From positions 124,001-188,000 of the forward strand of contig JASMHE010000007.1 of the NCBI GenBank assembly GCA_030750865.1: a stretch of 64,000 bases of DNA, read 5' to 3'. The notes under the pieces were generated by a model. It was not told where the DNA came from. It saw only the letters and a program-made list of their open reading frames with translations, and made no database searches. This document shows, one piece after another, positions 17,163-25,357 of this stretch; within the stretch, counting starts at the first letter, position 1; each line of letters starts with the position of its first letter. The stretch is from Alphaproteobacteria bacterium (lineage in GTDB: Bacteria > Pseudomonadota > Alphaproteobacteria > Micavibrionales > Micavibrionaceae). Both the position numbers and the translations under genes were made by a program.

Positions 17163-20100
17163 ATGAGCAATTGTCATTTTGGAAACTTTTGGAAACGGAC
17201 GTTGTGCGTTGCGCTCGCTATTGCGTGGCTTCTTTGCACTCTCCCGATGGGGTCCGTTCACGCGCAGGACCGTGGTGATTCTGACACGATTGATTTGATC
17301 CTTCAAATCAAACGGGGTCGTTTTGTCTTATCGGATGCGATTTTTGCTCTCCAGAAAAACAATGAAGATTATTATATTCCGATGCTTGAGCTGTCTGCCG
17401 CAGTCGGGATTGTAGCCGATGCCGATTTACAGACAGGAACAGTGAGTGGGTGGTATTTTGATGAAACAAATACCTACCGCCTTGATAGTAAAGCCGGCAC
17501 CCTCACAATCGGCGACACCACAACCACCATTCCCCAAGACCACGTCCTTGTCGAAGATTACGGCAGCGGGATCGGTGAAATTTATGTTCATATCGACACA
17601 CTCAACAAGATTTGGCCTCTGTATCTGGAGGTCAATTTCGGCGCCATGCGGCTTGACATCAACACCCCCCGCAAACTCCCGTTTGAACGGGCGCAAGACC
17701 GGCAAAACCGTTGGGATCGTTTCAGCAGTAGAAGCAGTGACAGTAGCCAGGATTACAGCGACTACATAATCCATAACAATCCGTATCGTATATTCGGAAA
17801 ACCCTTGCTGAAACTTGAGGCAGATCAAAGATGGCACAGCAACGCCAGAGATCCCGCCACCAACTTCCGCCTTGCCGGTAAATCCGATCTGCTGGGCTTT
17901 TCTGCGACCTATAATGCGTCATGGTCCTATCGCGACGGTGACTTTATCGATCGCAAGAACGCCCGCTTGCGCCTGCAACGCCAAGCCTTCGGGGACGATA
18001 CAATGCCGCTGGGTCTGCGCCATCTTGAATTCGGGGATGTCGGACTGCGCAGTCAGCCGCTTGTACGCAGTAACGTAAACGGACGCGGTTTCTATCTCAG
18101 CTCCAAAGATCAGGACAGGGATGTCAATTTTGATGTCGTCACCATTGATGGCTCATCCATTCCGGGCTGGGATGTCGAACTGTACCGCAACGACCAGCTG
18201 ATCGCGTTTAACACAGTGGATGCCTCCGGCCAGTATATTTTCAGGGATGTCGATTTACTGTACGGCCATAATACATTCCGCACCGTTCTCTATGGCCCGT
18301 CCGGACAAACAGAAACACGCATTGAAAAACACACGGTTGACGGATCACTGCTGAAACCGGGTGAAACGGCGTATGAAATCGGAGGCGTGGATGGCGGCGA
18401 TCCGTTCCTGCCCTTTGCCGAACGCACCAATGTACGTCCGGACCAAGAGGGCAAAGGATACAGCACAATGGTCACACGCGGTATCAACCGTCAACTGACA
18501 ATCTTTGGGGGCATGACCCGCACGCCAACACGGGACGGCACGCAAACCTATATGAACGCAGGCGCGAATTTCACCCTGTTCCAAAATCCCGGCCGCCTGC
18601 AAATCTACAAACAAATGAATGGCGGCACAGCGCTTGATGCGCGTTACCTCACCAGCTTTATGGGCTGGCGTCTCAATCTGCGGACGGGTCTGTATAACGG
18701 GTACGAAAGTGAATATACAAATTTCGGGCAGAACGCGATCACATCGGATATCGAGCTCCGCGCCAATAAATCAATGAAGGGCATCAATTTCGGCTTCAAA
18801 CTGGATCATACCACCCACAAGAACGGCTATGACCGTACCGAAATACAGGCCACACAAACTTTCCGCCTTAACAAAGTCTATTTCAACAACCAGATACGCG
18901 CCCTCTTGCACGATAACACAAGCAGCCGCGTCACAGGCCGTCTAACCAATTCCTACCGGTTCCGCCGTTACTGGAACTTACGGTCCACGCTCAATTATGA
19001 CCTGCGCCCCGACTATGATTTGCGAGATCTGCGCCTCAATCTGCGATACAACAAGCCGCGCGCCCTTGTGTTCGGTCTGAACGTCAATAAAAACCTGAAT
19101 AATCGTGATCTGGGTGTGGGCGTTGATATCGGCTATGATTTCGGCACCTTCACCGGATCGATTGATACAAACTGGGTCAAAGATCAAGGCACGCAGGTGC
19201 TGTTGCGCGCAACAACATCACTGGCGCCATACGGTGTGGACGGATCATACATCGCCAGCAGCCGCAACATCCAGAACCGCCCCGCCATCAATGGCCGCGT
19301 CTTCATCGATGAAAATGAAAACAACATTTTCGATGACAATGAAATGTATGTCCCCGATGCCAATGTCGTGATCGACGGCAAGAAATCAAACAAGTCGAAC
19401 GCAGACGGCATTTACGCCGAATATGAAACATTACGCGAAGGCTGGGCGCCTGTTTTTGTTAATCAGGAAACACTGGCGAACCCATTTCTGGCACAAGTAG
19501 AATCGGGGTATTACACCCTGTTGCGTGCCGGATCACCGCAAACAATCGATATTCCGTTAATAGAAACAGGCTCTATTGACGGTACTGCCTATTTTGAATC
19601 CGGCAATCCCGTTCCGGGGTTGCGTATCGAGCTCGTTGATGAAAACGGGCGCACCATCGCTGACACGATCAGCGGCTATGACGGATTTTATCTCTTTGAA
19701 TTTGTGAAGCCCGGACAATACACCGTCCGCGCCGCACAATCCCTACAAGTTCGAGTCCCGCCGCACGCCGTCGCGGTATCTTCCGAAAAGCTCTATGTCT
19801 ATGGCATAGACCTCACTGTTCAGGAGCAGCTTTCGGAAGTGGTCGTTACCGAAGACAAGGTAACAGACGGCATTGGTAAAGTAGTAGTAGTCCAAGATGA
19901 CTATAAAGTAGCCAAGACCGGGAACGATAAGCCTGCTCCTTTAACCACCGACGACAGTCAGCAAAAGTCTGAAGCAGCAATGCGGCAGGCTCTTGCTGCT
20001 GCCCTCCAGCCCAAGCCGTCCTTGCCAGACGCGCCGACTGTGGGGGCTGTCGTCAATCGTGTTCGGATCGGAGAGCATCCAGACAAACTGCGTGTTTGGC

Positions 20101-20390
20101 TGGATCTCTCCGCGCCGGCCGATTATCGCTTTATCAGAAATGTGAATGGGTCTGTCGCCTTGATCCTGCCGCCGAACGTGAAATGGAAAACGGCACGATC
20201 AGCCACAGATAACCGCTTTGACGAATATCGGGGCTATACCCACAGTACCAACCATGACGGCACGCAAACCTTACTGTTCGATCTGCCTGCAGACACCGTA
20301 TTGCTGGGCCACGGCCTGACATCATTGCCTGCCTTCAGTCACAATGACCACAATACACATCAGATTTACATTGACATTAAACGCAAATAA
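17163..20390 (+). CDS. Usher-like outer-membrane protein with repeat domains and a C-terminal AMIN-like domain
   Basis: A 1075-residue exported protein. Signal peptide: residues 1-35 (ending GSVHAQ|DR). Residues about 40-180 resemble an usher N-terminal region (QIKRGRFVLSDAIFALQKNN, YYIPMLELSAAVGIV). Residues about 190-700 are Tyr/Arg/Asn-rich alternating strands, as in a large beta barrel, including GRGFYLSSKDQDRDV. Residues about 705-745 (GRVFIDENENNIFDDNEMYV) look like an SdrD-B or EF-hand-like calcium loop, and 810-870 (GQYTVRAAQ) like a carboxypeptidase-regulatory fold. Residues 960-1075 (VVNRVRIGEHPDKLRVWLDL) look like an AMIN domain, which binds cell-wall or surface polymers. Usher plus AMIN is unusual. 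Codon choice near both ends differs from the middle. No clear ribosome-binding site precedes the ATG. Usher role inferred from neighbours and N-terminal fold. Confidence 0.75.
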   Translation: MSNCHFGNFWKRTLCVALAIAWLLCTLPMGSVHAQDRGDSDTIDLILQIKRGRFVLSDAIFALQKNNEDYYIPMLELSAAVGIVADADLQTGTVSGWYFDETNTYRLDSKAGTLTIGDTTTTIPQDHVLVEDYGSGIGEIYVHIDTLNKIWPLYLEVNFGAMRLDINTPRKLPFERAQDRQNRWDRFSSRSSDSSQDYSDYIIHNNPYRIFGKPLLKLEADQRWHSNARDPATNFRLAGKSDLLGFSATYNASWSYRDGDFIDRKNARLRLQRQAFGDDTMPLGLRHLEFGDVGLRSQPLVRSNVNGRGFYLSSKDQDRDVNFDVVTIDGSSIPGWDVELYRNDQLIAFNTVDASGQYIFRDVDLLYGHNTFRTVLYGPSGQTETRIEKHTVDGSLLKPGETAYEIGGVDGGDPFLPFAERTNVRPDQEGKGYSTMVTRGINRQLTIFGGMTRTPTRDGTQTYMNAGANFTLFQNPGRLQIYKQMNGGTALDARYLTSFMGWRLNLRTGLYNGYESEYTNFGQNAITSDIELRANKSMKGINFGFKLDHTTHKNGYDRTEIQATQTFRLNKVYFNNQIRALLHDNTSSRVTGRLTNSYRFRRYWNLRSTLNYDLRPDYDLRDLRLNLRYNKPRALVFGLNVNKNLNNRDLGVGVDIGYDFGTFTGSIDTNWVKDQGTQVLLRATTSLAPYGVDGSYIASSRNIQNRPAINGRVFIDENENNIFDDNEMYVPDANVVIDGKKSNKSNADGIYAEYETLREGWAPVFVNQETLANPFLAQVESGYYTLLRAGSPQTIDIPLIETGSIDGTAYFESGNPVPGLRIELVDENGRTIADTISGYDGFYLFEFVKPGQYTVRAAQSLQVRVPPHAVAVSSEKLYVYGIDLTVQEQLSEVVVTEDKVTDGIGKVVVVQDDYKVAKTGNDKPAPLTTDDSQQKSEAAMRQALAAALQPKPSLPDAPTVGAVVNRVRIGEHPDKLRVWLDLSAPADYRFIRNVNGSVALILPPNVKWKTARSATDNRFDEYRGYTHSTNHDGTQTLLFDLPADTVLLGHGLTSLPAFSHNDHNTHQIYIDIKRK

Positions 20391-20437
20391 TACGGATTCA
20401 GCCTTGCCTCTGACCGCCGATCAATTATAAAGAACCC

Positions 20438-21373
20438 ATGCACAACACATCACAGAGCCATGTGAAAGACTATAAACCGCACTTCGCCGTTATTGCGAGC
20501 TGCGCTTCTGTGGCCACGGTCACAATTTTGATCGTCATCAAAGCCTTCGCATTTGCGGCCTCAGGCTCTACAAGCGTGCTGGCCTCCATGATCGATTCCA
20601 TCGCTGATGCGGCCATCTCGATCATGTCTTTTCTGGCTGTGCGCTATTCCATGAAACCGGCCGACCATGACCACAGACACGGTCACGGCAAGATCGAAGG
20701 ACTGGTCGCCATTTTTCAGGGCGCGTTCATCGGCGGGGCGGGCGTTGCACTCTTGATTGAATCATTTCTGCGCTTCCAGACACCCAAAGATGTCGAACAT
20801 CACACAATGGCGATCGGCGTGATGGCCGTATCCATCGTGCTATCCCTGCTGCTCGTCCTGATCCAGAAACTGAGCCTCAGCAAAGCGCCATCACTGGCTG
20901 TTGAGGCAGACAAAGCCCATTACGGCATGGATATTGCCGTAAATCTCGGTGTGATTGCCACATTGACGGCATTGTCATACGGCGCGCCGTCATGGGTTGA
21001 TCCGGCCTTTGCTGTGTGTGTTGTGCTCTATATGGTCACAAGCATCCGTAGCATCGTCAAAGGCGGCATTGATATGCTGCTGGACCGCGAAGTCTCCGGC
21101 GAAATCCGCGAACAAATCATCCATCACGTGCTGTCCCATGACGGCGTGCTGGGCATGCATGATCTGCGCACCAAGAAATCCGGCATGCGGATCTTTATTT
21201 CCTTTGATATCGAAGTCGATGCAGAACTCTCTCTGTCTGCCGCGCACGATATTACCAAAGACCTCGAAAAAGAGTTATTCCATCATTTCCCCAATGCCGA
21301 AACCATGATCCATGTTGATCCGCACGGTGATACGGCCGACATCCGTCATCAGGTTGCGGGGGTGCATCACTAA
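20438..21373 (+). CDS. Cation diffusion facilitator (FieF-like divalent metal efflux)
   Basis: Inner-membrane transporter that exports Zn(II), Fe(II) or related ions in exchange for protons. Six membrane segments are followed by a cytosolic domain of about 90 residues. The TM2 site ASMIDSIADAAIS gives D-x3-D and the TM5 site HYGMDIAVNL gives H-x3-D, the DD-HD pattern of Zn/Fe members. DHRHGHGKIEGLVAIFQG is the conserved loop after TM2. The C-terminal domain has MHDLRTKKSGMRIFISFDIE, and MIHVDPHGD is a metal-binding end. Length of 311 residues is normal. Its stop codon shares one base with the start of the glucokinase gene. Confidence 0.92.
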   Translation: MHNTSQSHVKDYKPHFAVIASCASVATVTILIVIKAFAFAASGSTSVLASMIDSIADAAISIMSFLAVRYSMKPADHDHRHGHGKIEGLVAIFQGAFIGGAGVALLIESFLRFQTPKDVEHHTMAIGVMAVSIVLSLLLVLIQKLSLSKAPSLAVEADKAHYGMDIAVNLGVIATLTALSYGAPSWVDPAFAVCVVLYMVTSIRSIVKGGIDMLLDREVSGEIREQIIHHVLSHDGVLGMHDLRTKKSGMRIFISFDIEVDAELSLSAAHDITKDLEKELFHHFPNAETMIHVDPHGDTADIRHQVAGVHH

Positions 21374-22332
21374 TGTCTTTGACTCTTCCGGCGAATACAA
21401 TTGTAACAGATGTCGGCGGCACGCATATTCGCTTTGGCCTGTGGGATGGCCGCCAGATTACACATATCGAAAAATGGCCCGTTACCACATTCCGGTCCTT
21501 TGATGAGGCGCTGACACGCTATCAGAACATTACCGGATATGACGGCAAAGACATTGCCATTGCCACCGCCGCATGGCCGGATGCAGACGGTGTATGGCAT
21601 TTTGCCCATGACGGCCGCTGGCCGATCCGCCCGCATACATTGCGCGCACATGGCTGGACCATCCACAAAATGCTGAATGATTTTCAGGCCTCCAGCCTCG
21701 GCGCGGTACAAAGCGACCTGACACCGCTGACAGACATCGCCGCCACACCTTATAACCGTGACTGCCTTGTGGTCGGCCCGGGCACGGGATTGGGGCTTGC
21801 CTGCGTGCGCCGTACAGACCCCGGCGATCACGTACAGGAAAGCTTCGGCGGCCATATGGCCATCGGCGCACAAACCGCCGATCAATACAACATCATAGAA
21901 TCCCTGACGCGCCTGCACGGCAAACTGCCCGTGTACGAAGATGTCATCAGCGGCAAAGGGTTACAGGCACTTTACCGCATTGTCAGCGGCACAGACGATG
22001 ATATCCTTACCATCCTGAACGATGATGAGACAAGCGCCGCATCTGCCGCCCTGACGCAAACATGCGATCTGTTCCATGATTTTCTGGGCCTGTTCATACA
22101 GCAAGCCGCTGTGTTTCACCATGCGTTCGGCGGCATTTTCCTTGATGGCGGCGTGACCCACATCCTGCATAACAAACAGATGCTGGATATACCGAAATTG
22201 CAATCCGTCATCATGAACATTCACGCAGCCCCAGTTGTCACCGACGCCTTATCACGCATGCCTGTTTATGTGATTAATGATCCGTTCATTGCGCTGTCCG
22301 GCTTGATTTCCGGCACATCAGAAAACGCCTGA
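21373..22332 (+). CDS. glk: Glucokinase (Glk, PF02685 type)
   Basis: Phosphorylates glucose with ATP to give glucose 6-phosphate in the cytosol. The ATP site is TDVGGTHIRFGLWDG near the N-terminus, followed by the sugar-binding region MLNDFQASSLGAV with the catalytic Asp, and the glycine-rich VVGPGTGLGLACV. The C-terminal LDGGVTHIL is the expected second phosphate-binding motif. It has 319 residues, close to E. coli Glk. Start and stop overlap the metal efflux gene by one base (TAATG), so they form one operon although the functions appear unrelated. Confidence 0.93.
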   Translation: MSLTLPANTIVTDVGGTHIRFGLWDGRQITHIEKWPVTTFRSFDEALTRYQNITGYDGKDIAIATAAWPDADGVWHFAHDGRWPIRPHTLRAHGWTIHKMLNDFQASSLGAVQSDLTPLTDIAATPYNRDCLVVGPGTGLGLACVRRTDPGDHVQESFGGHMAIGAQTADQYNIIESLTRLHGKLPVYEDVISGKGLQALYRIVSGTDDDILTILNDDETSAASAALTQTCDLFHDFLGLFIQQAAVFHHAFGGIFLDGGVTHILHNKQMLDIPKLQSVIMNIHAAPVVTDALSRMPVYVINDPFIALSGLISGTSENA

Positions 22333-22438
22333 CACGGCCAGCCGCCGCCACGTCAATTTGACAGCGGGCGTGTTCTCCTTTAAAAAAAAGAACAAGAATA
22401 ATAAAAAATAATCATAAAACAGGGAAACACCGCAAAGC

Positions 22439-22990
22439 ATGGCATTTGCAAGAACACTCGCATTATCCGCTTGTTTCACAGCCGCCGCATCTTTATCCGG
22501 CATCGCCGGCGCGCAGCCCGCACAGCTGCCATCGGCCCAAACAGAAATCGTGATGACACAAGCCGAAGAACAGCTTTATGACCGCGTCATCACCGCCATA
22601 CAATCCAAAGACACCACCATTGATACGCTGCGCGATATTATCGGAGACCGCGAAATCAATACACCGCACGGCCTTCTCAGCCGCGATGATGTCAATTATC
22701 TGCACAAAGCGCGCAATTCATTCAACATGTACAGCCGCACAGCAGAGCGCAGCGATGTCAGCGCCGAAACAGCGCGCCTTTATATGGATGTCATGGTGTC
22801 CATCGACCGCATTTCAAAAGAATCACGCGCCGGTGCCGCAGAGGCAAACAAATCCGCGCTCTTTTACATCGTGGGCGGGTTTACCGCGCTGCTGACGACA
22901 GGCGGTCTGATACTCGGCACCGCAGCGGCCACCAGACGCCACTGGGACCGCAACTATAATCAGAAAATCCGCTTCGGACCGGACTTGTAA
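22439..22990 (+). CDS. Hypothetical exported protein with C-terminal membrane helix
   Basis: 183 residues, not recognised. A signal peptide ends near residue 25 (SLSGIAGA|QPA). A helical middle (residues 35-135, for example EEQLYDRVITAIQSKDTTID) leads to a membrane helix at about 143-164 (FYIVGGFTALLTTGGLILGT) and a short basic tail. Such a layout places the helical part in the periplasm and the tail in the cytosol. It is followed by a tRNA remnant. No functional assignment is possible. Confidence 0.65.
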   Translation: MAFARTLALSACFTAAASLSGIAGAQPAQLPSAQTEIVMTQAEEQLYDRVITAIQSKDTTIDTLRDIIGDREINTPHGLLSRDDVNYLHKARNSFNMYSRTAERSDVSAETARLYMDVMVSIDRISKESRAGAAEANKSALFYIVGGFTALLTTGGLILGTAAATRRHWDRNYNQKIRFGPDL

Positions 22991-23098
22991 ATTTTAAGGT
23001 CGACGATTTGTAGCGCGCTATTTCTAAGGGGTTTCGGCTTTACCCCAGCCCATAAAAAGGCTATGAAAAAGTCGGCGACATATTTTGGGTTGTGGCAT

Positions 23099-23131
23099 GC
23101 CGCAATAGCTCAGTTGGTAGAGCAGTTGATT
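23099..23131 (+). pseudogene. 5' half of a broken tRNA gene
   Basis: The bases read GCCGCAA for the acceptor 5' strand, then TA, a D-arm with GCTC/GAGC and AGTTGGTA loop, then A and GTTGA as the 5' anticodon stem and TT of the loop. After that the sequence no longer fits: only three bases of the 3' anticodon stem can pair, and there is no T-arm, no GTTCGA loop and no 3' acceptor. The 5' half looks like a threonine-type tRNA but the anticodon is lost. The break falls in the anticodon loop, where integrases often cut. Confidence 0.75.
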
Positions 23132-23136
23132 ATTCC

Positions 23137-24162
23137 TCATGAGATCCAGCCCAAAGTCTCCTGACATTGCTTTTCCAACTTTTCTTTTATCAAGGCGGCA
23201 GGCTTATGTTGGCCGAATAATTTATAGATGCTGTAAATCGCAGGCTCCATCATGGTTTTTATGCCATCATACTGGAACGTCAATTCGATTGCAGAGGCTT
23301 TAAATTCCTCTACAATATCAGGGTGTGTATGCGCCGCATAATTCAAAGTCGTATAGAATTGCATTTGCAGATCAAATTGCTCTATCATCTGTGAAGCCAT
23401 TGAATAACTGGCTGCTATCAAATCACGTACATCTTCGTTACGTGCTTCATAGGTGATGATGCCAAGGGCGGAGCAACGCAACTCATATAAATAAAAATAC
23501 ATCTCCGTTAGCTGTCTGATCCCAACAAGATTCAGCATTTGTTCGTAATAGGTTTGATAATCGCCAACAATTTGAACGGCGCCATCTTTTTCTACAAAAT
23601 AGATTGTCAAATCATGGAAAGCGCAATTGAGCGCATCTTTTAACGGAACGTCTTTATAGTCATGAGATGAGACTTCGAACGCGATTTCTTTTGTTTTGGT
23701 ATTCCATATCCGTATGCCAAAGAATAAATCATCCTCTGTGTTTCCTTGCGGTGCGAGAACCCCGTCAATCACATAATCATAGTCTTGTGTACCTGCACCA
23801 CACAGCGCTTCTACACCTGCAAAGTCTTGTACAAATCCCGATGGATAAATAAAGTTCTTTTCCTTCAATAATCCACGGAAAGCGACATCGGCGTTCATGG
23901 ACTGCAACCATAAATGCTGAACAGTAATCGGCAAACCGTAACAAAGCCGCATGAGCGGGGTAATTTTGATCTGTGAAGGGCGCTCTTCTATATCGGCGCC
24001 TTCATTGTTTTGACCTTCAATATATGTTGCAAAGGGTAGCAATAGAATCTTGGGACCGTTTCGATCATCAAGCGCAGAGCGCCAAAATCCGTCAGGAATA
24101 TTAAATCCGTTCCAGATCGGTGTATGAGAATCGTATATTTGACCTTGCATCATGTCGTTCAT
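23137..24162 (-). CDS. Hypothetical protein of the island, last gene of the unit
   Basis: 341 residues, not recognised. No signal peptide or membrane helix. It is rich in aromatic residues and predicted mixed alpha/beta, for example YVIDGVLAPQGNTEDDLFFG and a helical C-terminal third (ELTFQYDGIKTMMEPAIYSI). Its stop codon lies eight bases after the tRNA fragment, so the gene reaches the island edge. It begins ten bases after the small immunity-like gene in the same direction. It could be a second immunity protein or an accessory factor of the module; both are guesses based on position. Confidence 0.7.
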   Translation of the reverse strand: MNDMMQGQIYDSHTPIWNGFNIPDGFWRSALDDRNGPKILLLPFATYIEGQNNEGADIEERPSQIKITPLMRLCYGLPITVQHLWLQSMNADVAFRGLLKEKNFIYPSGFVQDFAGVEALCGAGTQDYDYVIDGVLAPQGNTEDDLFFGIRIWNTKTKEIAFEVSSHDYKDVPLKDALNCAFHDLTIYFVEKDGAVQIVGDYQTYYEQMLNLVGIRQLTEMYFYLYELRCSALGIITYEARNEDVRDLIAASYSMASQMIEQFDLQMQFYTTLNYAAHTHPDIVEEFKASAIELTFQYDGIKTMMEPAIYSIYKLFGQHKPAALIKEKLEKQCQETLGWIS

Positions 24163-24171
24163 CCCGCTGAG

Positions 24172-24525
24172 TTAAGAGAATTTGAAGGAGCGTACATTGT
24201 CTAATGTCCCGTCTTCTAAATTCAGATCGCCTCCATAGTCACTGAACCGAATAGCGATCCATCCCTCACCTTCTTTATATATTTGTGTTATTGGGTTGTC
24301 TCGCTCTGCTTGACTAAAAATACGCCATATAATTTTTCCATCTTGACGTACCATTAGAACATTCCGATTTACATCTTCTAATGACGCATTCTGGGGTGCA
24401 TAATACCCTTTGTAAAAAATCAGTGCTTTATCATTGAAAACTTCTAAGATCTTTAGATCGACTGGCGCTTGATAAATCAAGTTATCATCGAAAAACAGCT
24501 GATTATCTTTTACTGAAAATGTCAT
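24172..24525 (-). CDS. Small acidic protein, candidate immunity protein
   Basis: 117 residues with no signal peptide. The pattern NVLMVRQDGKIIWRIFSQ, then IYKEGEGWIAIRFSDYGGDL and a closing D-x-L/V-D...V-x-S-F-K-F is one I associate with small proteins found beside polymorphic toxins, in which a short beta-propeller-like domain binds the toxin. It directly follows (34 bases) the gene I propose as the toxin, the usual order in toxin-immunity pairs. The assignment is inference from order and layout; no Pfam name is claimed. Confidence 0.45.
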   Translation of the reverse strand: MTFSVKDNQLFFDDNLIYQAPVDLKILEVFNDKALIFYKGYYAPQNASLEDVNRNVLMVRQDGKIIWRIFSQAERDNPITQIYKEGEGWIAIRFSDYGGDLNLEDGTLDNVRSFKFS

Positions 24526-24558
24526 TTCACTACGTTCCTATCTCATTTCAATTGTTTG

Positions 24559-25347
24559 CTACAGTTTCTTCGTATTATCCCATTTTACACCGCCACGTGT
24601 ATCATTTCTTATTTGCTGTGCGCCAGAAACTGTAAATGATATTTCAATATTATATTCCCCCGGCATAAAAGATCCATCTGAAACATAATTTGGTTCCTTG
24701 GGCAGGTCGAGTATCTTCGTAATGGCTGCTGAAACAGAGCCCGACGATCCACTTGAAAATTCGTCTTGTAACCTTTGCTGCACTTCTTGTTTTGAAAAGT
24801 GCCATGAGCCTTCTGGTTCATCTCCTTGCTCATGCCCCCTGCCAAATGGCCCAGAGCCATCAGGATTGGCTGGACCGCGAACAACACGGCTATCATCTTT
24901 GTAAGCGGGTATGACTTTTACATTCTTACCTTCTTCACGTCTGATCTCTGCGGCATGCTTCGCATTCTCTTGGGTGCTGTGATAGGCAATGGGCGTGCTC
25001 TGTGGATTGAGGGCATTAATGACATCATCTGTGAAACCCATCTTTTTGAGACTTCCCGGCGTTTTGTAATGTGGAAGTCTGACATTGTCGCCCGATGGTT
25101 TATGGCCATTTGGAACGGACTGCTTTTTCACATGCGCTTCTTCCGCCATTCTTTGGCGCTGTAGGTTTTCTGCTGTAATGCGGCGCTTTTCTGCCAGTGC
25201 GGCTTGTAATTGTCTTTGCCGTTCAGCAAATTGTTGATTTGCCTGTTGTTTTTGTTGCGCCTGTACCTTGGCTGCGGTTGTATGAATAACCTCTGCGCCC
25301 TTGAAATCTACGCCGCCACCACGTTCTTGATCTATATTGTCATTCAT
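24559..25347 (-). CDS. Candidate toxin with charged coiled-coil N-terminus
   Basis: 262 residues. I start at 25347 because AGGAGG lies six bases upstream; an open frame runs further to 25509. Residues 20-80 are a Gln/Arg/Ala-rich coiled coil (QAQQKQQANQQFAERQRQ). Residues 95-262 form a compact C-terminal domain with HSTQENAKHAAEIRREEG, VKVIPAYKDDSRVVRGPAN, and GRGHEQGDEPEGSWHFSK, and end in RNDTRGGVKWDNTKKL. Charged and His-containing motifs of this kind are common in secreted toxin domains. The immunity-like gene follows. The catalytic type is unknown, and I make no claim about target. Confidence 0.5.
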   Translation of the reverse strand: MNDNIDQERGGGVDFKGAEVIHTTAAKVQAQQKQQANQQFAERQRQLQAALAEKRRITAENLQRQRMAEEAHVKKQSVPNGHKPSGDNVRLPHYKTPGSLKKMGFTDDVINALNPQSTPIAYHSTQENAKHAAEIRREEGKNVKVIPAYKDDSRVVRGPANPDGSGPFGRGHEQGDEPEGSWHFSKQEVQQRLQDEFSSGSSGSVSAAITKILDLPKEPNYVSDGSFMPGEYNIEISFTVSGAQQIRNDTRGGVKWDNTKKL

Positions 25348-25357
25348 GCATGTCCTC

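Noticed and set aside
23099-23170. A complete functional tRNA
   Set aside because: The acceptor 3' strand, T-arm and most of the 3' anticodon stem are missing, so it cannot fold.
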